Shown here one piece after another: positions 50,312 to 58,041 of a stretch of DNA of 64,000 nucleotides. A program made the position numbers and the translations under genes. The notes beneath the pieces were generated by a model. That model searched no databases and was not told the origin of the DNA. It worked only from the letters and a program-made list of their open reading frames with translations. The DNA comes from JAJZVS01 sp963708095 (GTDB taxonomy: Bacteria; Pseudomonadota; Alphaproteobacteria; Acetobacterales; Acetobacteraceae): the NCBI GenBank assembly GCA_963708095.1, contig OY970182.1, forward strand, positions 868,001-932,000, in the 5' to 3' direction. Numbering within the stretch: the first letter of the stretch is position 1; each line of letters starts with the position of its first letter.

Positions 50312-51676
50312 GGCCCCCACGGCCCGCAGCAGGGTCGGCAGATCGAGCCGGCCGAGGCTGGCCGCCGCCACTCCCTCGATCAGGTCGGCGAACAGTGCCC
50401 GCTTTTCCGTCAGGATCGCCGCGATCCGCTGCTCGATACTGTCCGGCGTCAGGTAGGCGAACACCTGCACCGGCCGGGTCTGGCCGATGCGGTGTGCGCG
50501 GTCCTCGGCCTGGGCCGCGGATGCCGGGTTCCACCAGAGATCGAAATGGAACACCACGGAGGCGGCGGTGAGGTTCAGCCCCACCCCGCCGGTGCGCAGC
50601 GAAGCCACCAGCGCGGCCCGGCGCGGATCGGCGGCGAAATCCGCCACCGCGCGGTCGCGCGCCGCAGGTGTCATGCGCCCCGTCAGCAGCACCGGGCGCA
50701 GCGGGGCCAGCACGTGCGCAAGCCGCTCGGCGCCGAACGGGGCGGCGACGAACTGGCTGAACACCAGCGCCTTTTCGCCCCCCGCGGCGACCGCTTCGAC
50801 CCGGCGGCGCAGGTCGTCGCACTTGGCCGATTCCCCGCTCTCCGGGCAGGCGTTGCAGATCTGCTTGAGCCGCAGGATCAGCTCCAGCACGTGCACGATT
50901 CGCACGCGCGCGCCGAGCGCGCGCAGCCACACGAGCCCCTCGCGTTCCGCCGCGTCGTAGGCGGCGCGCTGGCGCGGGCCGAGGTCCGGGGCCAGGACGA
51001 ACGCCGTTTTCGGCGGCAGCTCGGGCAGCACCTCGGCGCGCCGGCGGCGCAGCTGCACCTGGCCGAGCGCGCGACGCACGCCGGCCAGCAGTGCGCCGCG
51101 ACGGCCGGCATCGGGGGCGACGAAGTCGAGAATCGAGGCCGTATCGTCCACGCCGTTCTCGAGCGGCGTGCCGGTCAGCGCCCAGGCACGCTCGCGATCG
51201 AGCGCCTTCAGGGTGGCGGCGAGATCGGTGCCGGCGTTCTTGATGCGCTGCGCCTCGTCGGCCACCACCACGCGCCAGCGCCGACGCAGCGGCCCGTATG
51301 GCGCCGGCAGCGCGGCGTCGGCGCGCAACGAATCATACCCCACCAGGAAGACCTGCGCCGGCGCGCGCCAGCGTTGTCGCCGCTCCGCCCCGGCCCCCGT
51401 GCAGGTGGCAAGCGCGAGGTCCGGCGCCCAGTCGCGCAGATGGCGCCGCCATTGCAGCACGAGGCTCGCCGGCACCACTACGAGCGCCGCCCCGGCCGCC
51501 TCGTCGCCCAGCAGCAGGCGCAGCGCCGCGATCGCCTGGATGGTCTTGCCGAGGCCCATCTCGTCGGCCAGCAGCACGCCGGGACGGGCGAGCAGCCGGG
51601 CGATCCCGGCCTGCTGGTACGGCGGCAGCGGGGCGGGCCAGGTCAGGCCGAACGCCTCAGGCGGCGCGGCCATCAC
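50309..51676 (-). CDS. SNF2-family helicase (candidate defence operon)
   Basis: A compact 455-residue SNF2 ATPase. Motif I DEMGLGKT (38-45), Walker B VVADEAQRIKN (DEAQ 140-143), motif III ALTGTPLENG, motif V VGLNLTAASVVFHFD and motif VI AEDRAHRIGQ are all present, so it should be an active DNA translocase. No extra DNA-binding or nuclease domain is fused. The start is GTG-ATG at 51676/51673. It is the last gene of an operon with two BrxC/BrxD-type proteins, 48 nt after the second. The stop is formed by the 131-bp repeat. Confidence 0.9.
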   Translation of the reverse strand: MMAAPPEAFGLTWPAPLPPYQQAGIARLLARPGVLLADEMGLGKTIQAIAALRLLLGDEAAGAALVVVPASLVLQWRRHLRDWAPDLALATCTGAGAERRQRWRAPAQVFLVGYDSLRADAALPAPYGPLRRRWRVVVADEAQRIKNAGTDLAATLKALDRERAWALTGTPLENGVDDTASILDFVAPDAGRRGALLAGVRRALGQVQLRRRRAEVLPELPPKTAFVLAPDLGPRQRAAYDAAEREGLVWLRALGARVRIVHVLELILRLKQICNACPESGESAKCDDLRRRVEAVAAGGEKALVFSQFVAAPFGAERLAHVLAPLRPVLLTGRMTPAARDRAVADFAADPRRAALVASLRTGGVGLNLTAASVVFHFDLWWNPASAAQAEDRAHRIGQTRPVQVFAYLTPDSIEQRIAAILTEKRALFADLIEGVAAASLGRLDLPTLLRAVGA

Positions 51677-51724
51677 CGGTCAAGCGGGCGCGGGTCATGT
51701 GGGCGCCGGTCATGCGGGCGCGGG

Positions 51725-52960
51725 TCATTCGGTCTCGTCCTCGGGCGCGGGCGCTGCTTCCAGGCTGGCGTCCTCGGCGTAGTTCGTGACCATCGGTCGC
51801 GAGACGACCGGGCCATTGCGGTCGGCTAGGCGCGCAAGGTCCCATTGGGTGATCCAGCCCTTGATGTAGTGGCGCATCCGGCGCGAGCCGGTGCGCTCGG
51901 CCGGCGGCAGCGCGGAGGCGGGCCAGTTGTAGGCCGCGGTGTAGAGGCCGCGCAGCTTGTCGTGGCAGGCGGCGAGCTCGCCCGCCTCGGGTGGGGCCAG
52001 CCGGTGCTCGCGCATCGTCCGTTCGATCGCGCCGATGGCGGCGAGCGCCAGCGCCGCCTCCCGCTCGCGGCCCTTGAGGCGCAGCCGCTCCGGCAGGCGC
52101 TCGCTGTCGAGCTTCGGGTTGATCACCTCGGCGACGAAATCGTCGGTGATCGCATAGACGGTGACGATGCCGGGAAAGCGCCGCGCGCCCGGCAGGCCGA
52201 GCCAGGTGGCGAGCTGGGCGTAGGACTGCGCCCGTTGCAGCGGCGTGTAGCGGCCGATCAGCTCGACCTCGTCGAGCAGCAGGCACCAGAGGCCGTAGCC
52301 GGCGGCGCGGAACAGCATCGGCGCGAAGGTGATCCGCTGCTCCAGCAGCGCCTTCGCCTCCACCGGCCCGAGCGGGAAGGTGCCGCGCGCACCGGCCTCG
52401 CGCAGCGCGCGGCGGATGGCCGGGGTCGGCGGCCGACCGCCGGCGAGGAAGCGCTCGATCGCGCGCACGAGTTCGGCGGTGGTCGCGCTCCGGCGCAGCA
52501 GGAACAGCACGGCGGCAAAGATCGGGGCGAAGCCGGCCGCGGGCGCGCTGACCTCCTCCTCCAGCGCCTCCAGCGCCGCCGGGCGCTCGCGCAGCGCCGT
52601 GAGGCAGGCGCCCAGCGCGTCGTCGGCAGAATCGGGCAGCACGGCAGTGCGGAGCGCCGCGGCGAACACCGCAGCGGGGTGGGCGAGCGGGGTTTCCTTG
52701 CTGATCGCGACCCGGCTGACGACACCGTGCTGGCCGCGCGCCACCTCGGCCAGGTAGCCCAGCAGGTGCGACTTGCCGGCGCCGAACCCACCGGCGATGC
52801 CGAGGCCGGTGCGCCGGGTTCCGGTGTCCCAGGCATCATGCAGCGCCTGGTCGAACGCGACCTCGATCACCGTATGCTCGTTGCCCATCAGGCGGATCGC
52901 GGCGCGGTTCGGCACGCCGGCCCGGAGCGCCTCGACGGCGATGCGCGCCTGGACGTTCAT
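51725..52960 (-). CDS. BrxC/BrxD-type P-loop ATPase (DUF2791)
   Basis: A 411-residue ATPase of the family that includes BREX proteins BrxC and BrxD. The N-terminus RIAVEALRAGVPNRAAIRLMG and the P-loop GIAGGFGAGKSHLLGYLAEV (GGFGAGKSH 57-65) are diagnostic; ISKETPLAHPAAVF and Walker B LWCLLLDEVELIGR (227-236) follow. ATP binding and hydrolysis look intact. Its start overlaps the stop of the upstream 318-residue gene (ATGA). In known systems such ATPases work with helicases in phage defence. Here it is paired with a SNF2 helicase. Confidence 0.85.
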   Translation of the reverse strand: MNVQARIAVEALRAGVPNRAAIRLMGNEHTVIEVAFDQALHDAWDTGTRRTGLGIAGGFGAGKSHLLGYLAEVARGQHGVVSRVAISKETPLAHPAAVFAAALRTAVLPDSADDALGACLTALRERPAALEALEEEVSAPAAGFAPIFAAVLFLLRRSATTAELVRAIERFLAGGRPPTPAIRRALREAGARGTFPLGPVEAKALLEQRITFAPMLFRAAGYGLWCLLLDEVELIGRYTPLQRAQSYAQLATWLGLPGARRFPGIVTVYAITDDFVAEVINPKLDSERLPERLRLKGREREAALALAAIGAIERTMREHRLAPPEAGELAACHDKLRGLYTAAYNWPASALPPAERTGSRRMRHYIKGWITQWDLARLADRNGPVVSRPMVTNYAEDASLEAAPAPEDETE

Positions 52961-53913
52961 GCGCCGAGCCACACCAGCGGCGCCACCGGGTTCTGTCCCA
53001 CCCCGGGGCGCACGTCGGGCCAGACGCGCATTCGGAGCGCGTCGTAGGCGTCGAGCGTGCGGCGCGGCTCGCCGCCGATCAGCGCCGGGTTGGCGAGCAC
53101 CACGACGAACAGGCCCGGCAGGTTTTCGGCGTCGTCGATCAGTTCGCGCAGCACCTCGTAGGTGTCCATCACGGCAGCGGGGGAATAGCGCACCTCCCCG
53201 TCCGCCACCGCGCCGGGCTCGTGCAGGCGGCGCGCATCGAGCGTGACCATCAGCCCGGCGGCACCGCTGCGGCGCACCCAGTGGCAGAGCGAGACCAGCA
53301 TGGCGCGTGCGCCGGCGCGGGTAATGCGCCCGCCGATGCCGGCGGCACGCAGCAGAGCGGCGGGGACTTTCTCGCCCTGCAGCCAGGCCAGCACCGGCGC
53401 CGCGACGGCGTGGTCCGTCTCCAGCGCCGCCAGGCACAGCGCGAGCAGGGCGCTGCGGAAATCCTGCGCATAGTCGCGGTTGTTCCAGATGCCGCGGGTG
53501 AGCCAGGCGTTGATCGCGCTGTTCAGCAGCGGGGGGGCGATCCCGAGGGCCTCGGCCAGGGCGGCGCGCGACATCGGCACCCCGGGGCGCGGCCAGGAAT
53601 AGTTGTTCGCCGCGAACAGAGCTTCCAGATAGGTCTGCACCATCTGCGTCCACGGCAGGGCGCGGGCGAGGGCGAAGAACACATCCTGCGGCAGGTGCAG
53701 CTTCGTGTGCGCGGCATCGATCGCGACCGCGCGCAGGCGGTGCCGGGCGGCCAGCGCCGTGAGCCGCGCGATCGCCGGGGCGATCAGCGCGTCGTCGGCG
53801 ACCGCGATCTTCAGGCAGCCGCCACCGGCGGGAACGAAGCCGTCCAGATACTCGCGGGCGAGGATGTCGAGCCAGGCATCGAGCGCGAGCGGGTCCGGCG
53901 CCAGCTCTTCCAT
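52957..53913 (-). CDS. BrxD-like protein with degenerate P-loop
   Basis: A 318-residue relative of the DUF2791 family. EYLDGFVPAGGGCLKIAVAD (residues 21-40) occupies the P-loop position but lacks a GKS/T, so ATP binding is doubtful. Family-like motifs are AIDAAHTKLHLPQDVFFALARALPW, GIWNNRDYAQDFRSALL, MLVSLCHWVRRSGAAGLMV and MDTYEVLRELIDDAENLPG with LRMRVWPDVRPG near the end. It probably pairs with the active ATPase as an inactive partner or substrate arm. It starts 1 nt after the preceding stop and overlaps the next gene by ATGA. Confidence 0.78.
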   Translation of the reverse strand: MEELAPDPLALDAWLDILAREYLDGFVPAGGGCLKIAVADDALIAPAIARLTALAARHRLRAVAIDAAHTKLHLPQDVFFALARALPWTQMVQTYLEALFAANNYSWPRPGVPMSRAALAEALGIAPPLLNSAINAWLTRGIWNNRDYAQDFRSALLALCLAALETDHAVAAPVLAWLQGEKVPAALLRAAGIGGRITRAGARAMLVSLCHWVRRSGAAGLMVTLDARRLHEPGAVADGEVRYSPAAVMDTYEVLRELIDDAENLPGLFVVVLANPALIGGEPRRTLDAYDALRMRVWPDVRPGVGQNPVAPLVWLGA

Positions 53914-53914
53914 C

Positions 53915-54742
53915 TCACGGGTCCAGCACGAAGCGGATCGCGAAATAGTCGTGCTGTTCGCCCTGCTCGTCGAACAGGGTCAGGCGCCTGGCGCCTTTCT
54001 TGCCGGTCGAGCCGGCAAGCTCGTAGCGATGGCCGCGGGCGGACCGGGCGGCGGGTTCGCGGTCGAGGCGCAGCAGGTCGCAGACGAATTCCTCGATCGG
54101 GTAGTCGGCAGCGGCGGCGGGCGAGAAGGTCAGCGCCTCGTGCAGGTCGACGAGCGCCACCAGGGGGCCGTCGCCGGGCTGGTTGGGGCGCCAGCGCGGC
54201 ACCTCGGCGCGGGCGAACAGCGCATAGGGCTTGAGCAGCCGGTCGAGGAACCCGCGGGCGTTGAAGCGATTCGGCCGGGACTGCAATTTCTTGAGTTGCG
54301 CGACCAGGAATGCGGGCCGCAGCCGGCGTTCGAGTTTCTTACCGACCCGCACCCCCTGGGCCTTGGCATCGAGCCGCAGCACCACCGGATAGGCGGTGAT
54401 GCGCCCGTCGCGCCGCACCAGGGTGAGGCCGGCCTCGTGTGCCGCCGCGGCCAGCTCGTCGAGATAGCTGCCGTCGGCGAAGGCGGTTTCGAGGTCGTAG
54501 TCGAACGCTGCGGCGCCGGCGCGCAGCGGGGCGACGGCCCGCTCGGCGATATCCGCCGCATCGGCGATCTTGCCGGGGAGGCCGGCGATGTCGCCCTCCT
54601 GCGCAGCGCGGCGCAGGCGGCGCAGGGTTTTTAGCGCCGTGCCGATCTGGCGTTCGGCTTCCGCCAGCGACGCATCGGCGCCGGTCAGGACGCGGTCGAA
54701 CGCGGCACGGCCCGATGGCGACTCGGGCTGGTGGATATCCAT
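53915..54742 (-). CDS. unknown first gene of candidate defence operon
   Basis: A 275-residue protein that heads the operon. The N-terminal third is helical and coiled-coil-like (ASLAEAERQIGTALKTLRRL), the middle is basic and mixed (RKLERRLRPAFLVAQLKKLQ-like), and the C-terminal end is beta-rich (RRLTLFDEQGEQHDYFAIRF). I do not recognise the family. The ATG at 54742 lacks a Shine-Dalgarno; GTG at 54820 has a purine-rich leader, but this lies in a common CTCCCCTCCCCTTGCGAGAG-type repeat, so it may be misleading. Its place suggests a sensor or adaptor. TerB, found in some similar operons, is not evident. Confidence 0.65.
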   Translation of the reverse strand: MDIHQPESPSGRAAFDRVLTGADASLAEAERQIGTALKTLRRLRRAAQEGDIAGLPGKIADAADIAERAVAPLRAGAAAFDYDLETAFADGSYLDELAAAAHEAGLTLVRRDGRITAYPVVLRLDAKAQGVRVGKKLERRLRPAFLVAQLKKLQSRPNRFNARGFLDRLLKPYALFARAEVPRWRPNQPGDGPLVALVDLHEALTFSPAAAADYPIEEFVCDLLRLDREPAARSARGHRYELAGSTGKKGARRLTLFDEQGEQHDYFAIRFVLDP

Positions 54743-55043
54743 CTGGGGAGGATAGGGAACGGGCGGGGAGGCGACAAGGCGCCGCCGCCCGTTGGACAGG
54801 GCGATCGGGCGAAACGACACCCTCTTCTCCCCTCCCCTTGCGAGAGGGAAGATAGAGGAAGGGGGTACGCGCCTTCGCTCGATTGCCCTCGCCGGTGGGC
54901 GCGATCGGACGGGTCCCGTCGACCGCCCGGGCCATGGCGATCGCCGCGCGGCCGTCTATATCGGGTCGGCGCCAGGCGTACGCACGCGACGGACGCGGAC
55001 CGCCTGCCCGGCGCCGCGGCAACAGGAGGCCGATACGCCCAAG
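54743..55043. other. divergent gap with intergenic repeat
   Basis: The 301 bp between the defence-like operon and the next gene hold a short hairpin-like repeat near 54822-54851 (CTCCCCTCCCCTTGCGAGAG) similar to a widespread intergenic motif. No gene is supported. Confidence 0.4.
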
Positions 55044-55736
55044 GTGACCGACCCAGCCGCCTTCATCCGCGCCCATGCCGCGCCCGCGTCCGCGCCGCTG
55101 GTGCCCGAGCTGGTCCTGCACCTCGCAGCCGAGGTCACCCCGCTCTGGCAGGCGACCGAGGACTGGCTGGCCGCTCGCAACGTCGCCCCGCCGTTCTGGG
55201 CCTTTGCCTGGCCGGGCGGGCAGGCGCTGGCGCGGCATGTGCTGGATCATCCGGGACTGGTCGCGGGGCGGCGGGTGCTCGATTTCGCGGCCGGCTGCGG
55301 GATCGCCGCGCTCGCCTGCGCACGCGCCGGCGCGGCGGCGGTGGAAGCGTCCGAGATCGATCCGCTGGCCCGCGCCGCCATCGCGCTGAACGCGGCGGCG
55401 AACGGGATCACCGTTACGCTGGCCGCGGACGTGGTGGGCGCACCGTGCCGCTGGGACGTGATTCTGTGCGGCGACGTCTGCTACGAGGCACCGATGACCG
55501 GGCGTATCCTCCCCTGGCTGCGGGTGATGGCCCGGCAGGCGGAGGTGGTCGTGGCCGATCCGGGACGAGCCTACCTGCCGACCGCTGGGCTTATCGCCTT
55601 CGCCCGCTACATCGTGCCGACCACGCGGGAGCTGGAGGATCGCGAGACGCGGGAGGTGACGCTCTACCGGCTGGCGCCCATGGATACGGCGGAGCTGATC
55701 GCCGCCGCCGCGGCGGACAGCCTGCGAGACCGGTAG
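55044..55736 (+). CDS. class I methyltransferase, Nnt1/ETFB-lysine type
   Basis: A 230-residue methyltransferase of the nicotinamide N-methyltransferase-like and ETF-beta lysine methyltransferase group. The N-terminal TPLWQATEDWLA and PPFWAFAWPGGQALARHVLD are characteristic, followed by the SAM loop VLDFAAGCGIAALACARAG, EASEIDPLARAAIALN and the post-core DVILCGDVCYE. In many alphaproteobacteria this family modifies ETF-beta lysines. Start is GTG 55044 after a distant AGGAGG (14 nt), so the exact start is uncertain. It is convergent with the cytochrome genes. Confidence 0.87.
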   Translation: MTDPAAFIRAHAAPASAPLVPELVLHLAAEVTPLWQATEDWLAARNVAPPFWAFAWPGGQALARHVLDHPGLVAGRRVLDFAAGCGIAALACARAGAAAVEASEIDPLARAAIALNAAANGITVTLAADVVGAPCRWDVILCGDVCYEAPMTGRILPWLRVMARQAEVVVADPGRAYLPTAGLIAFARYIVPTTRELEDRETREVTLYRLAPMDTAELIAAAAADSLRDR

Positions 55737-55888
55737 AACGGGTCCCGCACCGACGCCGCCGGGCCCGAGGGGTGCTGGCCACCGGCGCCCGGTCCCCGGG
55801 GATGCGCGTCCGGGCCGCACGAGCTGACCTGGGTCTTGCGCGTCCCTGTTTTGTCCATCCCCGCCTTGTCCATCCCCACTCACGGCGT

Positions 55889-56803
55889 TCACTTCGGCCC
55901 GGGCGCGCCCAGCACATGGCCCTCCACCGTCAGCCCGTACATGGACTGCGAGGAGTTGTGGAACTTCGCCCGCGTCTCCGCCACCGAGCCAGTGAAGCGC
56001 GGGTCCTGCGGACGGTCGTGGCTGTCGACGAACGCCGCCACGTCCCAGGCCTGCTGGTCGGACAGGCTATTGCCGAGGCCGAGCGGCATGTTGACCTTGA
56101 TGAACCCCGCCGCGGCGGCGATCGAAGTCATCCCCGCCCCCCAGTTGTACGACCGAGCCCCCCACAGCGGCGGAAACACCACCTGCCCGCCCGCCCGCTG
56201 CCCTTGCCCGTCGGCGCCATGGCAGAGCGCGCAATTCTGTTGGAACACCGCCGCGCCGCGGGCGTAATCGGGCGCCGCGGCCGGCTTCGGCAGGCGCGGG
56301 TAGCCGCGACCGGCGAGCTTCGCCCCGGTCGGCGCGCCGCGCGCCAGCCAAGCGGAATAAGCCTCCAGCGCCACCAGCACCTTGCTGCCGAGCGGCGGCG
56401 GCGTGCCGTTCATGCTGTAGCGGAAACAGCCCTGCAGCCGCTGGCCGAAGGTGTTCACCTGCTTCGTCTTGCTGCGATAGGCGGGAAACGCCACCCAGGC
56501 GGCCCAGAGCGGCGCCGACCCGGCCAGGCGGCCACCGTCCAGATGGCAGTTGCTGCAGCGGAGGTCGTTACCGACGAACTGCGGTGCGGCGGTGTCGGTG
56601 TGGCGGAAGATTGCCTCGCCCAGCCGGATCTCCCGGCCGAGCGGGCCGGCCGGGATGGCGGTTTCGGGCGGAGGATGGAACGCCACCGCGGCCGGTGGCG
56701 GCCCGGCCGCACATGCGCCCGGCATTACGGCGGCCCAGAGCACGGCAGCGAGCACGGCAGCCGCAGCCATCCCGGTGCGGCGCGGCATCCCGAGGCGGCT
56801 CAT
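55889..56803 (-). CDS. diheme cytochrome c, TsdA-like
   Basis: A 304-residue exported cytochrome with a signal peptide (about 1-32) and two heme sites, CSNCH (near residue 82) and CALCH (near 192). Between them, RLQGCFRYSMNGTPP carries a conserved-position cysteine as in thiosulfate dehydrogenase TsdA, where such a cysteine is an axial heme ligand. WAAWVAFPAYRSKTKQVNTFG also fits that family. A role in thiosulfate-tetrathionate conversion is therefore plausible. Its start overlaps the stop of the upstream cytochrome (ATGA), so they are probably partners in electron transfer. Confidence 0.82.
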   Translation of the reverse strand: MSRLGMPRRTGMAAAAVLAAVLWAAVMPGACAAGPPPAAVAFHPPPETAIPAGPLGREIRLGEAIFRHTDTAAPQFVGNDLRCSNCHLDGGRLAGSAPLWAAWVAFPAYRSKTKQVNTFGQRLQGCFRYSMNGTPPPLGSKVLVALEAYSAWLARGAPTGAKLAGRGYPRLPKPAAAPDYARGAAVFQQNCALCHGADGQGQRAGGQVVFPPLWGARSYNWGAGMTSIAAAAGFIKVNMPLGLGNSLSDQQAWDVAAFVDSHDRPQDPRFTGSVAETRAKFHNSSQSMYGLTVEGHVLGAPGPK

Positions 56804-57468
56804 CGTCCGGCCCCCGTCGCCGCGGTGCCGCCGGCGACGGCGAAATAGGCGGCGACCGCCGCACTGTCGGCGGCCGACAGCTTGCGCGCCACCACCGCCA
56901 TCAGCCCGAGCGGCCCGGGCGGGCGCGCGCCGCTGCGGAACGCGTCAAGCTGCGCGGCGGTATACGGCGCGGCCAGCCCGGCCAGATGCGGAAAGCTGGG
57001 CGGCACGCCGATCCCGTCCGGCCCGTGGCATTGCGCGCAGGCGGGGAGGTTCCGCGACCAGTCGCCGCGTTCCGCCAGCCGGACGCCGCGCGGATCGGCC
57101 GGAGCTTCGGGAGGCGCGGTGGGCGGCGCGGCCGGCGGCAACCGGGCGTAATATGCCGCCACCGACTCCCGCTGCGCGGGCGACAACCCGGCGGCGATCG
57201 GCTGCATGATCGGATTACGGCGGCGGCCGGCGGCGAAATTCGCGAGTTGCTCGTGCAGATACGCCACCCCCTCGCCAGCCAGCGCGGGTGCGCCGATGGC
57301 GGCGTTGCCCTGGCCCTGCGCGCCGTGACAGACCGAGCACGGTGGCCCCGCGCCCGCCCCGTGCAGCGCCAGGGCTTGGCCATCGCCCGATGTGGCGGCT
57401 GCTGCCGCGGTCGGAAGCGCCAGCAGTGCGCCGATCGCCGCCGCGCGGATCGAGTGCGGCCAGGTCAT
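56800..57468 (-). CDS. diheme cytochrome c4-type
   Basis: A 222-residue periplasmic cytochrome with a signal peptide (SIRAAAIGALLALPTAAAAA) and two c-type sites, CSVCHG (near residue 44) and CAQCHGPDG (near 143). Two similar halves (GEGVAYLHEQLANFAAGRR and AAPYTAAQLDAFRSGARPP) show the internal duplication of cytochrome c4. It overlaps the TsdA-like gene by ATGA, matching known tsdB-tsdA pairs in which a diheme cytochrome accepts electrons from TsdA. Downstream acceptors are not in the window. Confidence 0.88.
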   Translation of the reverse strand: MTWPHSIRAAAIGALLALPTAAAAATSGDGQALALHGAGAGPPCSVCHGAQGQGNAAIGAPALAGEGVAYLHEQLANFAAGRRRNPIMQPIAAGLSPAQRESVAAYYARLPPAAPPTAPPEAPADPRGVRLAERGDWSRNLPACAQCHGPDGIGVPPSFPHLAGLAAPYTAAQLDAFRSGARPPGPLGLMAVVARKLSAADSAAVAAYFAVAGGTAATGAGR

Positions 57469-57575
57469 GAAATGGTTCCCCCTCCCTGCCCCGACGGCGC
57501 GCCCACCCGGCGGGTCCGATCGCAATCGAACCATCGCGCGGAACGGCGGCCGGCGCAATCGAAACGGAACCGGCG

Positions 57576-58025
57576 CTATCCCTGGCGCTTCTCCCAGCCG
57601 CGTGCGCCCTGCTGCAAGTAAGACAGCGTGTGTCCCGCCGCGCGCGCCGCCTGCCAGCGCGCCCGCGCCGCCGCGACGGCAGCCTCGTCGCGCCCGTCGA
57701 ACAGGTCGAACACGCGCGTGTACGGGGCGAGATCGGCCGCTTCGGCGCCCTCCACCAGGAACAGGAAGCGGGCGCCGTTCGGGGCCTCGTCCGTCGCAGT
57801 CAGCCACACGGGTTGCAGGTCGGCATCCCCGTCCGCTTCGGTGCCGTGCGGCAGCCAGTCCGGCTCGGCGCACTCCCACAGCGCCTTGTCGAGAGCGGCG
57901 ACCCGCTCGGCCGCGGGGCAGCGCACCACCGCCCGCTCCCCCGCCGCCAGGGTACGGCCGAGGAGCCGCGGCAGCGCCTGGTCGAGCGGGGTCCGGGTCA
58001 GGTGGTAGAAGCCGACCTCGGCCAT
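57576..58025 (-). CDS. holC: DNA polymerase III chi subunit
   Basis: A 149-residue HolC homologue. The start MAEVGFYHLTRTPLDQALPRL, the AGERAVVRCPAAERVAALDKALW segment and WLPHG near residue 55 are conserved in chi, and a DLFDGRDEAAV helix follows near the end. HolC links the clamp loader to single-strand binding protein through its partner psi. It lies 16 nt downstream of pepA, a pair conserved in proteobacteria. Confidence is high from gene order plus motifs. Confidence 0.92.
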   Translation of the reverse strand: MAEVGFYHLTRTPLDQALPRLLGRTLAAGERAVVRCPAAERVAALDKALWECAEPDWLPHGTEADGDADLQPVWLTATDEAPNGARFLFLVEGAEAADLAPYTRVFDLFDGRDEAAVAAARARWQAARAAGHTLSYLQQGARGWEKRQG

Positions 58026-58041
58026 CTTGTGCCGCTACCGG

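Noticed and set aside
53915..54820. GTG 54820 as start of the first defence-operon gene
   Set aside because: Its purine-rich leader belongs to a common intergenic repeat; ATG 54742 is kept, though the case is not closed.
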